Shown here in pieces: positions 12,201 to 23,500 of a DNA stretch of 64,000 bases. Made by a program: the position numbers and the translations under genes. This stretch comes from Acorus gramineus (Eukaryota; Streptophyta; Magnoliopsida; Acorales; Acoraceae): the NCBI GenBank assembly GCA_030737835.1, contig CM060853.1, forward strand, positions 7,896,134 through 7,960,133. The letters run 5' to 3'. The notes under the pieces are model-generated. The model worked only from the letters and a program-made list of their open reading frames with translations. It was not told the origin of the DNA and ran no database searches. Every line of letters begins with the position of its first letter. Within the stretch, counting starts at the first letter, position 1.

Positions 12201-13448
12201 GTATGTGGCATGAAAAGTCAGGGCCTGGGTGGAACTTGAGGGGATTATAATATTTGCAATAGCACAAAATAAAAACTCTAGACATTTTTGAGAAATCTAA
12301 AGTTCTGAGGAACTGAATGAAGAAAGAATATTATGCACTAAATTTAATCATAACAATATATTCTGCAAACAGATGCATAAACTTTGCTAAGGAGAGCTGA
12401 TTTCACTTTAGATATTTTATATCAGGTGTATTTGTTTGGATGAGTAGTCATGTTTCCATTTGATCAGGTTTTCTACATTAATAATCTGACAATACAAAAA
12501 TTGTAATTATGTTATGCAGGATAAGAGATGATATTGAGAAAGAGGATGCCTTTCGGGGTCTCTGTGCAATGGTATGTATATCCATAGTTATGCTGGTCTC
12601 ATGCGTACCAAGGTTTAGTTGTTAATGCTAACTTTATTTCTGCAAATGCAGGTAAGAGCGAATCCATCTGGTGCTGTGAGCTCACTTGTTTACATGTGCA
12701 AAGCTATTGCTAGTTGGCATGTAAGAGCACATTGTCAACCTCAAAAAAACAAGTTACATAATATTCTACAAATTGAATATCTGCCTAATCAACATGTTGG
12801 AATTCGCAGGAAATAAGAAGTGAGGATCTCTACAATGAAGTCTGCCAAGTCTTGAATGGATATAAACAGGTATAGCACCATTGTTTCACAACTTACGCCT
12901 CTTTCATGCGTTCTTCAATTATAAACCAAGCCAAACGAAATTGAACCAAAGTATCATTGCACCTAACCCAAACACGAACCGAAGTTCAAACCAAATTATT
13001 AAACCCATAAATCTAACCAAATTTGTTTAGCTAATCCGAACCATTCCAAACCAAAAATGAATCTATAAATTGGGTTTGTTTGGTCACATTAATATATAAG
13101 AAATAGAATAACATATCATCACAATTAACTAGTTATAGAAATTTGGTTTGGTTTAATTAGGTTCTTAGTATGTGAAACCAAACCCAAACTTATCAAGGTC
13201 AGTTAATTAATCTTTCAACCATAATTAAACAAAACCGAGTAAATATTATTCCAAACCCGAAAAGAATTATTTCAGATTGGTTCATATTTGGTTTAACCAA
13301 CCCAAGTTGCACCCCTAATTATAACCAAGAAAAACATTTAAAGTCGAGTTGTGTTTTGAAACAGATGCTGAGGAATGGAGCATGGGAACGGTGCATGTTG
13401 GCTTTGGAGCCCCCAGTGAGGGAGAAGTTGTCTAAATATCATGTATAG
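215..13448 (+). CDS. TRN1: Transportin-1 (karyopherin/importin beta-2), 3' part of gene
   Basis: This is a HEAT-repeat nuclear import receptor. The family binds PY-NLS cargo (hnRNP-like and SR-type RNA-binding proteins) in the cytoplasm and releases it in the nucleus on Ran-GTP. Exons seen: 215-281, 389-445, 551-580, 692-748, 865-978, 1502-1615, 2538-2636, 4684-4809, 4888-4962, 5147-5218, 5349-5459, 6066-6149, 7016-7123, 7969-8070, 8171-8233, 8314-8388, 10950-11021, 11106-11230, 12520-12571, 12652-12720, 12810-12869, 13365-13448 (TAG). They join in frame into about 604 residues. Hallmarks are [20 protein letters not shown], then the acidic H8-type loop ([31 protein letters not shown]), which in the family is the Ran-sensitive cargo-release loop. 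Next come [46 protein letters not shown] and a C-terminus ending LSKYHV. The Arabidopsis protein is about 890 aa, so roughly 290 N-terminal residues lie before base 1. The intron after 5218 has a GC donor. Identification is very secure. Confidence 0.95.
1085..1219 (+). mobile_element. LINE/SINE 3' tail in transportin intron
   Basis: A GC-richer 135-bp segment ends in CATTTCCTC followed by a run of A. The end resembles that of the LINE at 9.7-10.6 kb (CCTTTTCTTC then A). It is flanked by short direct repeats AATTCTTT (1077-1084 and 1220-1227). This fits a strongly 5'-truncated retroposon. The 8-bp flank is short enough to be chance. Confidence 0.4.
1616..2537 (+). other. Transportin intron, no feature recognised
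   Basis: AT-rich intronic DNA between the exons at 1502-1615 and 2538-2636. Short open frames on both strands show no protein similarity I recognise. Confidence 0.5.
2637..4683 (+). other. Large transportin intron
   Basis: This 2-kb intron separates the exon ending YIVQ from the one starting [10 protein letters not shown]. Overlapping 69- and 90-codon frames near 2981-3285 show no recognisable domain. A stretch near 3720-3790 repeats AAGTGAAA several times. The body may be an old unrecognised insertion, but I can assign no family. Confidence 0.45.
5219..5348 (+). other. GC-AG intron in transportin
   Basis: The exon before it must end ...GGELNQ and the next must start [10 protein letters not shown] to match the family. 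The only fitting boundary is AATCAG followed by GCACGC, with acceptor ATTACAG. No GT lies at the required position. About one percent of plant introns use GC donors. Confidence 0.8.
5460..7968 (+). other. Transportin introns between exons 5349-5459 and 7969-8070
   Basis: Three introns (5460-6065, 6150-7015, 7124-7968) contain pyrimidine-rich and poly-C runs (5650-5670) and AT-rich sequence. No RNA gene, conserved frame or clearly bounded repeat is recognised in them. Confidence 0.45.
9724..10573 (+). mobile_element. 5'-truncated L1-type LINE nested in the MITE
   Basis: The insertion is bounded by a perfect 17-bp target duplication AATAACTTTAATTCCAG (9707-9723 and 10574-10590) and ends in a poly-A-like tail (CTTC, A9, T, AAA). 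It keeps only the ORF2 C-terminus and the 3' UTR. An identical target duplication and an open reading frame suggest a young insertion. It lies in the same orientation as transportin. Confidence 0.9.
9733..10359 (+). CDS. LINE ORF2 C-terminal fragment with zf-RVT zinc-binding domain
   Basis: About 208 uninterrupted residues match the zinc-binding region at the C-terminus of plant non-LTR reverse transcriptases (zf-RVT family). Seen are [20 protein letters not shown], then [28 protein letters not shown] split over residues 45-75, then the cysteine/histidine knuckle [18 protein letters not shown], and the closing [15 protein letters not shown]. The reverse transcriptase and endonuclease domains are missing because the element is 5'-truncated. 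It is a transposon remnant, not a host gene. The first ATG has no special standing; the frame is already open at the insertion boundary. Confidence 0.85.
   Translation: MVPTGRDRVVWKPAPTDGFCVMSCYEWLSRSRLGAPQVARKHKEIWGCHIPLKVKTFMWLVYHERILTKAYLAKWSTNINLACGLCGETEETVEHLFLLCPIAKEAWRWLCLATGMDGNFASLEELWRSGRRLRVVGDRSVATKVSQSYIPAVLWSIWLTRNLVVFRGCYPYVENICEGAVRFIVEWGCSCAAAGGVVMREGRFCVLG
11231..12519 (+). other. Transportin intron with imperfect internal repeat
   Basis: This 1.3-kb intron splits an ATG codon (AT, then G). Two similar stretches near 11925-11960 and 11975-12025 (TCATTTATT, GATGGAATC, GGGAAAGTTTGTG, TTCTGA) suggest a local duplication. No gene or bounded transposon is recognised. Confidence 0.45.
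12925..13316. mobile_element. Probable hAT-like non-autonomous insertion in last transportin intron
   Basis: About 390 bp rich in AACCAAACC / GGTTTGGTTT inverted motifs are flanked by AATTATAA on both sides (12917-12924, 13317-13324), which fits the 8-bp duplication of hAT elements. The right end complement begins AGGGGTGCAACTTGGGTTGG, a common plant repeat end. The left end is not a clean match to it, so the family is uncertain. Confidence 0.5.
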
Positions 13449-13938
13449 TGGTGGGTGAGAACTGTACAGAACCTGAGCTTTCAAGATCACCTTCCGTTTC
13501 ATCATCTATATGGGTTGAATAAAAAGACCCACCATTTATCGAAACAAAGCTGATTTGTCGCACCCGGCGTTCCAGAAAGAAAGGTAAAAAACACCTGTTT
13601 GTGGAGACTGATTTTTATTCCAGAAACAAAAAGGTTAAAAAAAAAAAGGATTAAATGGTTGCTGCTGCAATTCACATGTTTGTGATACAGCTTTGGCTTG
13701 TTTTTTTGTGGTGTGTATCATATGAACTACATTGGCAGAATCAGTGGGCTTCATTTTTCCCCTTTCAGTGTCACCACTGATTTATTATAAGGTGGTATCT
13801 GTAGATTTTTTTGTACTTATTCTTTCAGCTTCCATTTGAAAGTGAGTTGGTGGAATTTAAAAGGAGAAATTTGTGTATTGTGCCATTGTTTTTTAGTTTC
13901 TGATCAACATTTTTTTCCCTCTAGTTTGAACATGTTAA
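13449..13938 (+). other. Transportin 3' UTR and downstream flank
   Basis: Sequence after the TAG of transportin holds AATAAA at about 13518 and T-rich runs such as TTTTTTTGTGG near 13700, which could serve as polyadenylation signals. No further coding sequence is seen before the repeat at 13939. Confidence 0.4.
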
Positions 13939-14755
13939 GGGTATGTTTGGATACAATGATTATTTGTACGTGTTTTCTTACGTATACAAATTTTGCATTG
14001 TACGTGTATGAAAACTTTTATACACTGTCTGTTTTCATTTTGTGCTATCATTTACACATATATTCTTGTTTGTAGTTATTTATCTCACATATATAAAACT
14101 GTTTACATTGTAAAAAATAAATATTTGAATATTACATATGTTAGTTTTTTTTAATCTATATATAAACCAATGTGGTTAACAAAAAATAGTTCTAATATAA
14201 TAGAATATAAATAAAAAATTAAATCTAATTTCAACTAACAAATAATCCTGCAAAGTTTTTTATATTTTATAAATAACAATTTTGTTGGATAATATATAAG
14301 ATTGTTAGATAAGATTTTTTGGTATATTTTAATATAATAACATTTATAATATTTTATGCTACATTAATATTTATAATCCACGCAATTATTTTATTCTTAG
14401 TTATATAAATTTATAAAATGTAATTATCTATTTTAAATCTTAAGATAAGATTAGGATAATAAATATTTGTTTTGGATAATAATGAAGTTTAATAAATTTG
14501 TTAGACTGTAAAGATATAAAATTATATTGCATACACTTGAAAATTTAGTATAATAGATAAAAGATAAATGAAAGGTGAAAAAATAAAAGTTGTTATGAAT
14601 AATAACATGGGTTTGGTTGGATTTTTAATTGTCCCATTTAATGGGGGTAAATGAGAACATTGGGATTTTATTTGTTACACTTAATTATCATAATCAAATA
14701 ACATATCGTGTTTAACCCAGTACAAATGAGAACCCACCTTCATTTGAACATGCCC
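13939..14755. mobile_element. Harbinger-like AT-rich MITE with decayed ends
   Basis: The left end reads GGGTATGTTTGGATAC after TAA; the right end complement reads GGGCATGTTCAAATGAA and is followed by TAA (14756-14758). The ends match imperfectly, and the interior is very AT-rich with no frame. The TAA duplication and TTTGGAT-type end suggest an old Tourist-like element. Confidence 0.5.
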
Positions 14756-15055
14756 TAAATGAATATGATGGTGACACCTGTGGTAGATGCAATGTATATG
14801 ATCAATGGTTTGAGGGACTTGTTCATTCAAGTGTTTGTAACCTTTCAAAAGTGAGTTCATCTCTTTTTATGCAAAGCTGAACCACACATTTTTCAATTAT
14901 GTGAACAAGTCCTACATGAGTTAAACAAATTGTTTTCATGGTTTTTCACAGGGTATTAGTACATGCAGTCATTAATTTCAGTCCCACAGTCCAATTTTAC
15001 TAGTATATTATGCTCTATTAAAAGCATGTATTTTTTTTTTACAGGGTATGTGGTA

Positions 15056-15177
15056 TATAATATATTTTTATGTTTTTATGAATTTGCTATCTCATCTTAG
15101 TCACCTCTCGGGAAATATTTTGAATAGAAAAATATGATTCAATTCATTGGCTTATGTATTTTGCAACCATTAAAAAA
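15056..15177 (+). repeat. Direct repeat, left copy (about 120 bp)
   Basis: The sequence from ATATATTTTTATGTTTTTAT to CTTGCAACCATTAAA equivalents recurs at 16048-16168 with about 90 percent identity by eye. The two copies flank an 870-bp insert with different composition. Confidence 0.75.
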
Positions 15178-16047
15178 AGGGAAAGCTATTCGCACCTGCT
15201 TACTTAGGGTGCGTTTGGTTGCGCGATTAAAAAGCTGAGATTAGATAAAAGCTGAGTTTGAATTGAGTTTTGCCGTAGATGACTTTTGTAAATCATGTTT
15301 GGCAAAACATGATGTTGTAAATCAATGGTAGAAAACACATTTTTTGTTTGGTTACTAAACCTGTTAAAATGTAAGAATGTGGTGAAATATCCAAACTGCC
15401 CACCCTCATATGAAATTCCCAAAATATTCAAACTAAATAATTAAAATGCATCTTTCGATAAAAAAAAAAGAAAACAATCACAATGCACAACCAAATCTAA
15501 CTCAAGGTTTTGAGTATGAGTTGGAGAGAAGTCATGTACACTTGCATTTATCGAGATGCAACATATGTGTGTTGTAGTTTGAAAAATGTAACATTTTTGA
15601 GATGCAACCTTTTTCTTTTCATAATTTGTTTTAGATCACTTCGAGCATTTGGAGATCAAACATTTGGAGACCGGTTCGAGCTAGGGTTTCTGTTCGAGCT
15701 AGGGTTTCATTTGGGTTTCCAAACCCAAATCAATCAATTGGGAGGCTTGGAGAGAGAGGAGTTTGGGTTTTACGATGAGAGACGAGAGGAGCTAGGGTTT
15801 CACAAAACTAGAGAGAGAAATGAGAGATTGGTTTGGGTTTCATGTCGAGGGAGGCGAGAGAAAGATCCTTGTGTTTGGTTATGAGAAGAGAGAGAAGACA
15901 ATGAATCCAAATATCAAGTATTTATTGCACTGTAATTTTAATGAAATGGCATGGGTAAATTTGTCATTTTGCCTACCCTTTTTTCTAGTTTTCAAACTAG
16001 CTTTTACAGAAAGCTCATCTGATGAGCTTTCCACAAGCGGTGAATCT
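15178..16047. mobile_element. Insert between direct repeats; gene-like captured sequence
   Basis: It starts near GGAAAGCTATTCGCACCTGC, includes a GGGTGCGTTTGGTTGCGCG motif at about 15208 typical of plant MITE ends, and ends near CATCTGATGAGCTTTCCACA. The middle (15650-15900) is purine-rich, repeats GAGCTAGGGTTTC three times and resembles the 5' UTR and first exon of a plant gene. Weak end similarity (ATTCGCACCTGCTT against AAGCGGTGAAT) hints at a transposon carrying host sequence. No protein is recognised. Confidence 0.35.
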
Positions 16048-16168
16048 GATATATTTTTATGTTTTTATGAATTTGCTATCCCATTCATAGTCACCTATGG
16101 GAAAGGATTTTGAATAAAAATATGCATTCAATTCATTGGCTTATGTATCTTGCAACCATTAAAGAAAT
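16048..16168 (+). repeat. Direct repeat, right copy (about 120 bp)
   Basis: Partner of the copy at 15056-15177, with shared stretches such as TATTTTTATGTTTTTATGAA and CAATTCATTGGCTTATGTAT. Confidence 0.75.
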
Positions 16169-16379
16169 GCATACATTTTTTTTTGTTGGGTTTAGAAGGA
16201 GACGATGATAATTAAAATAATTTTGAAATTATGAATTGTGTCACTCTTTCAAATGTCATTATGATAAATAAAAAATTTTTGAGTTCATTTGATTTCATAG
16301 TGGAGAATTGCCTATCCTTCATTCAACATGAGAAAATTTTAGTATATTTATTGTCCGTTGCAAGAGGAAATGATATGTC

Positions 16380-16880
16380 CAGTCCCTTGTGCAGCTTCAA
16401 TTGCATTTCACATCAATTTTTTTTTATAAAAAATCATAACACTCTTTCATTGAAGTTCATGTTATATAAAATGAAGTATATATTGAAATACATTAGTATA
16501 TTTTTTCCTGTTAGAAAAATGATAAATTTTTTTATCTCATACACTATGATAAATCCCACACACTATGATAGCGCATAATATACTACACTATCATAGTTGA
16601 GACTGCAAAAAGGTCTATAAAACAAAGTGTATTAGCGCTCTTCTTGGTATGATCACGTATTTCTTACATAATTGGTTGTTGCCCTATTCACAATGTCATT
16701 CCCGTCCGCAGTTCTCAATTATAAAAAGTGATATATATTTAGATATACTAGTATATTTTTTTATTCTTTACAAAAATTTAAAAAATAATCACACTGCGTT
16801 ATCATAGTGTATAATAAGTCGGTGAATGCTTTTCAGCTGCAGATTACAAAAAAACATACTGAGTGTATCAACGCTCAAAT
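16380..16880. repeat. Two copies of an AT-rich repeat ending GAGTGTATCA(A/G)CGCTC
   Basis: Two adjacent AT-rich stretches contain GTATATATTGAAATACATTAGTATA-type sequence (in pieces), TCATAGTGTA motifs, and a GC-richer end with CTGCAAAA and GTGTATTAGCGCTC or GAGTGTATCAACGCTC (16861-16876). The same end occurs near 29841, 35031, 35646 and 55221. Confidence 0.55.
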
Positions 16881-17500
16881 ATAAAATCAGCAAGCAGATG
16901 TATAACACCAATGAAATTGTCAGGATTGAGATTATTTTTAGACATCTAGGACAAATATCTGAAGTAATCACTTTTGAGTATTTTCAGACATCTCAAACAA
17001 ATATTTGAGTTGCTCACTTGGGGATCAGAATCATCAAATGCATGGAGAAGGTTGATCTTGGGGAAGAAGAGATTCAGGACATGAACCTTGCCAGAAGACC
17101 ACCCAAAATGTCTAATTCAAAACATGGGTATCAAATGTTTTTATGCAATCAATCCATTGGAGTTCTACTAGTGACAAGAATGACTTCAGTGTAACATTTT
17201 CATATAACAAAAAGCTAAAATTGTTGCATCAATCCCAACTATATACATAGTGCATGAAAGCGCACACATGAACATTCAATAAGTTGTATTATGTACAAAC
17301 TTTCTGCCTATTTTGTAATTGGAAACCAAAAGACACATGAACATCCTATAAGTTGTATTATATACAAATTTTCTACCTATTTTGTTATTGGAAACCAAAA
17401 GAGCACTTAAAAATATACACCTTCCTCAAAGGAGTGGAAACTCGCGCGACAGCGTGTAAATAATAAAAAAAAAATCAGCTTCACACGGCAGTTTTATCAA
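16881..17500. other. Transportin/EI24 intergenic segment and EI24 3' flank
   Basis: Between the two convergent genes. A near-duplicate pair near 17263-17315 and 17337-17400 (ACATGAACAT, ATAAGTTGTATTAT, CCTATTTTGT, TTGGAAACCAAAAG) shows a local direct duplication of about 70 bp. No gene is seen. Confidence 0.5.
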
Positions 17501-20500
17501 TCATTGTTCTTTGTCATTCTTCCATATCTGCAAAACCTGCAACCTGGAGTAGACATCTAGATTAATGAAAGTATACAGTTCACTTGTAAGTTTTTTTGCA
17601 TCGCATAGACAGATATATACATTTGGAGAAATGAAAACTCTGTATATACTTCCTAACTAAAAGGCTTAAAAGCCAAGTGAATAAGCAAGTGTATAAGTGG
17701 AAAATAGGCTTACTCTTTTTAAAAAAATATGAGTGTTTAGTATGGATAAACTGTAATATTTATACCATTGATAGGGTAGAATAACTTTGACAAAATTACC
17801 GAAATCGAGGAAGGAATAGCAAACAAACAGAAAATCATCAGTCTTTTACATCCTTGTATAACTATTTATTCCTGGATAAGCTATCCATGAACCATATTTG
17901 GGGGGGGGAGGGGGGGTAGGTGATCCAGGTATAGTTTTTGACATGCAAGACCTCCATGATAATTTGATGCAGGAAGTAGATCTTGAAACATAACCAAAAA
18001 TGGTTGATCATTTCTAGAATATGCAGATATTTAAGCATATGAGGGCTACCACAAATTTCGTATGGTGAGAACTCCGATGTATGCATACACAGATAAATGT
18101 ATACACAAGAAGTGGACTTGGGGGAGAAAATGGAGGAGATTTAAAAAAACAAAATTCTACAATGAAACTAGAAAATCCTAAAAATAAACTTTAAATTAGA
18201 GTGAAGCAGAAGGAGCCAAACACAAGAACTGCTACTGCTCAGGTACAGTAGGAGAAAATTTATTCAAAGAAATCCGCACTTCAATTGCCCATAAAGACGG
18301 CATCTACTGATACAAAAGTCCAAGTATGACATTTTGATAAGATTATTTATAAAAAAAACCATGTGATCTATGCTAACCCAACAATCTATGCTACTAATAA
18401 GTGCAAATATAGTGAGCAAGCTGATCAGAAAACCTCATAGGCTTGGTGGTTTTCTTTAACATCAATTTCAATTGTTTCCTTCTATGAAATTTTACTACTG
18501 AACTTTTTCTATTAGTTCTCTCTCTGATTTTGTATTTCCTTCAAAGATCCTAGTTGATCTTTAATATTCAATCTGGTATTTAAACTATCTAAGGCATTCC
18601 TTAGATTGAAACATCCACGTGCCATTGAATAGAAGAAGCTTACGAGAAATTATTTGCAGCATAGAATATTGGAAGCTTCCCCAGCCTGCAGCCGTTCCAT
18701 GATCTTTGTTGATGATTAATAACTTTCTCTGCCTGAGTACCTGTTGCTGTCAAAACAAACTAAAAGAACCACACTGGTCAATCTACAGAAATTTAATATT
18801 CCACACCAGTTTATAAAATTTTTTGCATTTGACAAGTATCAATATAAACAATTGAATGCAATAACATTCATGTATGAAAGGTTGAACATTATGACCCATC
18901 ATCCAGAATAATACATGTAAAAAATGATGTAATCATAAATAAAAATATAACTAGATAAGGATTTTTATTTATTAAGACAGACATTAATGGCTTAGCAAGG
19001 GAGTGAAATGGAGGACTATATCCAAGGGAAAAAAATGTTTCTGAGCATATATAATCTAACGACATGTGAATGAAATGATGGCTGTCACCTTTGGATAGAT
19101 GGGAAAATTCCAGATGCAATAGGATTATATTAAAAGAAAAATGCCTTATTTAAACTTGTAATGGGCTCTGACATCAGATATTCAAGATGTTATTTGCAGA
19201 AGAAATAGTACAAATCAATGAGATCAATGACAGTGACAGAGAAGATCTCCATCACTGCCTCACTTCATGTCATCATGGGGACAAATGGGAGGGTAGTTTT
19301 CTTTTGTATTTGGGTGTGGTGGCATGTCGCCTTGGTTTGTGATTCGGAGATCCTTCATCTCATTTTGTTCAAGGGGCATCATCATCTTTGATACGAATGC
19401 TCCAATCTCTCTCTCTCTCACAAAAAAAAAACAGAACCGAAACTAATGACAGTGAATGCCAATTATGAATGAAGAGACTGGAGATAAAAGAAAAATTTTG
19501 TTGTGAAGGGGGAAAATGAAAAGGGCACATGGCATGAAATGTTTGGTAAAATTGGTAATGGAGAAGTATGGTAAAATAGATGAAGATGTGCTCAATTGTG
19601 TTAAAAGGGGTGGCAGAAATAGAGAGGAGCTTGACTGATATAGACTATCAAGGCTTAAGTGTTGCATCAATTATCCATCACATAACATAGTAGAAGCCAC
19701 ACTTTCTAATTTTGCCAAGTCAGACCCCTCTAACTCAATTCAATTAAGTTAACCCAGGTACACAAATTGATCACAAATATACCAGCCGTGGAACGGTCCC
19801 AAGCAGATATTCAGAATGCACAAATGAGCTGGTTATATTCATAAGAGCAGCCGAGGGACAATCCCCAATTGTCATTTGCTGACATTCTCTGCATCCCTAA
19901 TATCAGCTGGGTTATCACCAATACCTTATCTTTTGCTTCATTAATTCTTTCATCCATCCTTTCCTCGTTTAAAATATACCCCTTTTTCCTTCTTTTCTTG
20001 CTCTTTAAGTTTTTATTTTGTAACAACTAACAGGCTCTCCTTACTCCTCAATAAAGGGGGTACAATAATACAAAACCACGAGTTTCCATAACTTACAGTA
20101 TTGACACATGAACCATTCAATTGCATTTGATGTGAATATGGCTGATATTCTACATTATCTTTTTTAAGTGCAATTGAAAATCATGGATTAGTGAAACTCT
20201 AATAAACAAGCTAAACAAGCTCCATAAGATTTATGACACAAACAGATGATTATAAGTTGCAAGTTAGCAAGTGATATGTTATACAGGCAAACATATTTTG
20301 ATAAAGGAAAACACCAAAATATTGATCAACTTGAAGGGAAAAAAATGTCGAATAGGATTTACCAGTGGGAAAAGTATGGCCATAACTCCATAGCTTACAA
20401 GAGGAGAAAAAAAGAAAATTGCAAGAACACATGGACTTCCTGAAACATTAATCAGAAAATACAAATGTGTCAGAAATAATAACAAAGCCCCGATACCAAG

Positions 20501-23500
20501 AAAAATCAATAAGTTGAAGGCAAGATAATGATCGAGCTTAGAGGGAATTCAGTTAAAAATAAAAGAAAAAAGTTTCTTGCAAAACCCATGAGGCAATCCT
20601 TTATACATAGCCAATTCTTGAGGACTGCATAATCATATAATTATTTTTCATATATGAGCTTTGAACAATATGGAAACTTGTAGATCATACGAATGTATAA
20701 ACTTATACAGATGTTGGAACCCAACACATCTCATACCATGAACAAACTTGTAGGTATCAAAACCTTAAATATGTATATGATATGTATTGTTCAATACCTT
20801 AATAAAAACTACTGCATCCCAATGTTCACATTTTCCAATCAATTACCAAAGCCACTAAATATTATGTAAATTGGCCCATTTCTGAGGAGCAATGATTCAA
20901 CAAATACAAAGAAATGAAATTTATTACAGAATGGCATAAAGTGAAGGAAGATAATCTAGTTCATCGAGAATCATTATTCGGTAAGTTAAAAGACTATCTA
21001 TTACCAAATCCAGCGAAAAAGGCCCAATTTGATTCAAAGAAGTTGAGCCTTTTCTCCAAACTCATTTCAAAGTAATTCCACTTGTACCTGCAATATGTAA
21101 AATTCCAAGCTTGTCTATCCAACTGCATTGGGAGCAAATAAAAAAAAGGTTCTGCAAGCTCAAGTATGATATAATGTTGGACATACTCGAAACAGTAGTA
21201 GGAATACATCCAAGAGAGAAGTACAAAATTAATTGGCTTCCCAATGCGGGGAAGAAAACCAGTCGCAAAAACCTGCAACATGCACCAAAACATATCATTA
21301 TATAATACAATCGCTGATGTAACACCATAGGGAAAAAGATAGACATGACCAAATCATACAGCATGTTTTACAAAAAATAACATCTGCATCATGGAAATCG
21401 AAGGATGAAATGCTCCAATATACTAGTAGTGTACCACTGCACCTCTATGAAGAAAAAGCTCAACAAAAGGACTGAAAACATCTGCTCCCCGATTCCAATT
21501 ATGACCCTAAAAGAGAAGAAAAACACCACTAGAAGTTTTAATAATATAATATTTCCTAGAAATAACATACAAATCTAAATCAAATCATACAGTTATATCT
21601 CTCATGATATCATATACTAGTAAGATTAAGAAAATATTGTTGAGGATACAATCTCTGAAATTTTGTTTATGCAACATATAAACTCATGTTATTGTCAAAA
21701 TATATGAAAAACAAAACACCTTGTCGGCAATGGGTCACCTTGTTAATTTCCTATAGTATTAACTCCAGTTGCAGATCAAGATTTTATTATACGAGCTACA
21801 TATACAGATGTGAAAGAAATTTCAAGATTATTTGTTTGCAAATTCAATCCATCCTATTGAAAAGAAAAACAATATTGTATAAAGAGAGATTGAAATCAGA
21901 AGCTGATCTCACTGCCTAGAAAAACTCATCAAAAATTAAAAAAAACTGCATGTATGTATCATAGGTCCATAGGATACAATACTCTCCCACAAAATAAATT
22001 GCCACGCAGTTTGGCAACTTAAAATTGTTGATTGCAACAAAAGTAAGGTAACTTTTGTCAAGTATAATATTTTGCATGAGATGATTCATGGTTAATAGTC
22101 CTGCAGAGGTTTCTTCACAAGAAAATAACTTAAATAAGCTAAAACTCTTCAGCTTTTTTTTTCTTCTTTTTATTCAATTTAACAGAAGATTTATTCGATA
22201 TATATTTAATATATCATGTCATGGTTATCCTTTTTAACCTTCAAAATTTAAAGTAAGATGATCAAACCACTATTTTAGAAGTCAATTTATAGTAACATGC
22301 AATCTGTTAATTGTTTATTTGAAAATTAGGATGAAAAACAACTTGAATCCACTTATTGTACTTTAAGGATGTTTCACCACTGTGAAACAAGTAAAGTGTG
22401 CGGCTAATTTGAATGACTAGTTCACAATGACTTCAAAAGAATTGAAATCAAGTCTAGCACAAAAGGATGTGTACTATGGCAACTCTTGAGTGAATTTTTG
22501 TAGAATTTGATGCATCCACAGTAGTATTTTTTTGGAACCAACTACAAGTTATTTAATCTCTTAGTGAAAGAAATTGAATTTAGATCAACACAATAAAGTG
22601 GGTGCATCGTGCACCAATTGCAGCACACACAGACATTTGCAAGCAGCATAAAACTACTTTATCTGTATTGTCAGAATTCCAGTCAATGTCAGTTATGATA
22701 AGAATTAAGTGCTTCCCCATGTAAATCGTGTCATTTGTGTCTAAGGACAATGTTTGGATACAACTCATATGTACAAATATTAGTTTAGTTTATTTATGTT
22801 TAACCCACCTTAGTATATGAATACTCGCATGTGAGTTTTACATGTACCAGTGGCATAGTCAGTTGAGAACAGTTTTATATTGACTCTTTATACAGCTTAC
22901 ACAACTCTACAAACATAACCACATTGACAACCTCTTAAATGCAATTTCAATAATCATGTGCGTCAGGTGCAATTTTCCACATTGAAGATGAAAGTCATTA
23001 CATGAGATGAAAACCAAGGAGACATGTGAGCACCAACTAGATAATTAATAACTGGAACCATAAACTCACCCATCAACACCAGCCGGCCGATCACTATGTT
23101 TTGCTCCTTCTGAACTTAATATTTCGCCCTCAATTGATGATCCTTCCATAACAGCAAAAGCATTTTTTGCAATGTCATTGTACCTTAAAAGAAAAAAAGA
23201 TATAATTCTAAATTTATAAAAAAAGAATAATATCAAATCCGTAACAAACCAGCCCTTTAAAGTAAAATGGTTTCTCATATAAACTATTTCAACAAGGAAC
23301 AAATAGGTATGGTTCCATATGTGGTCGCTGACCAGGCTCTTCAAAAAACAGGTCATACTACTTAAAAACACCTGGTTAGGTGTGGTTAGTTTTCTAAGCA
23401 TGTGGTTCAAATATAATTTAAAGGCTATGACCATCTGAATCAACAGAGAGGGCACCTTCTGGGTGGAGAGAAAGGAAAGTTTGGTTTTATAGTATGCTGG

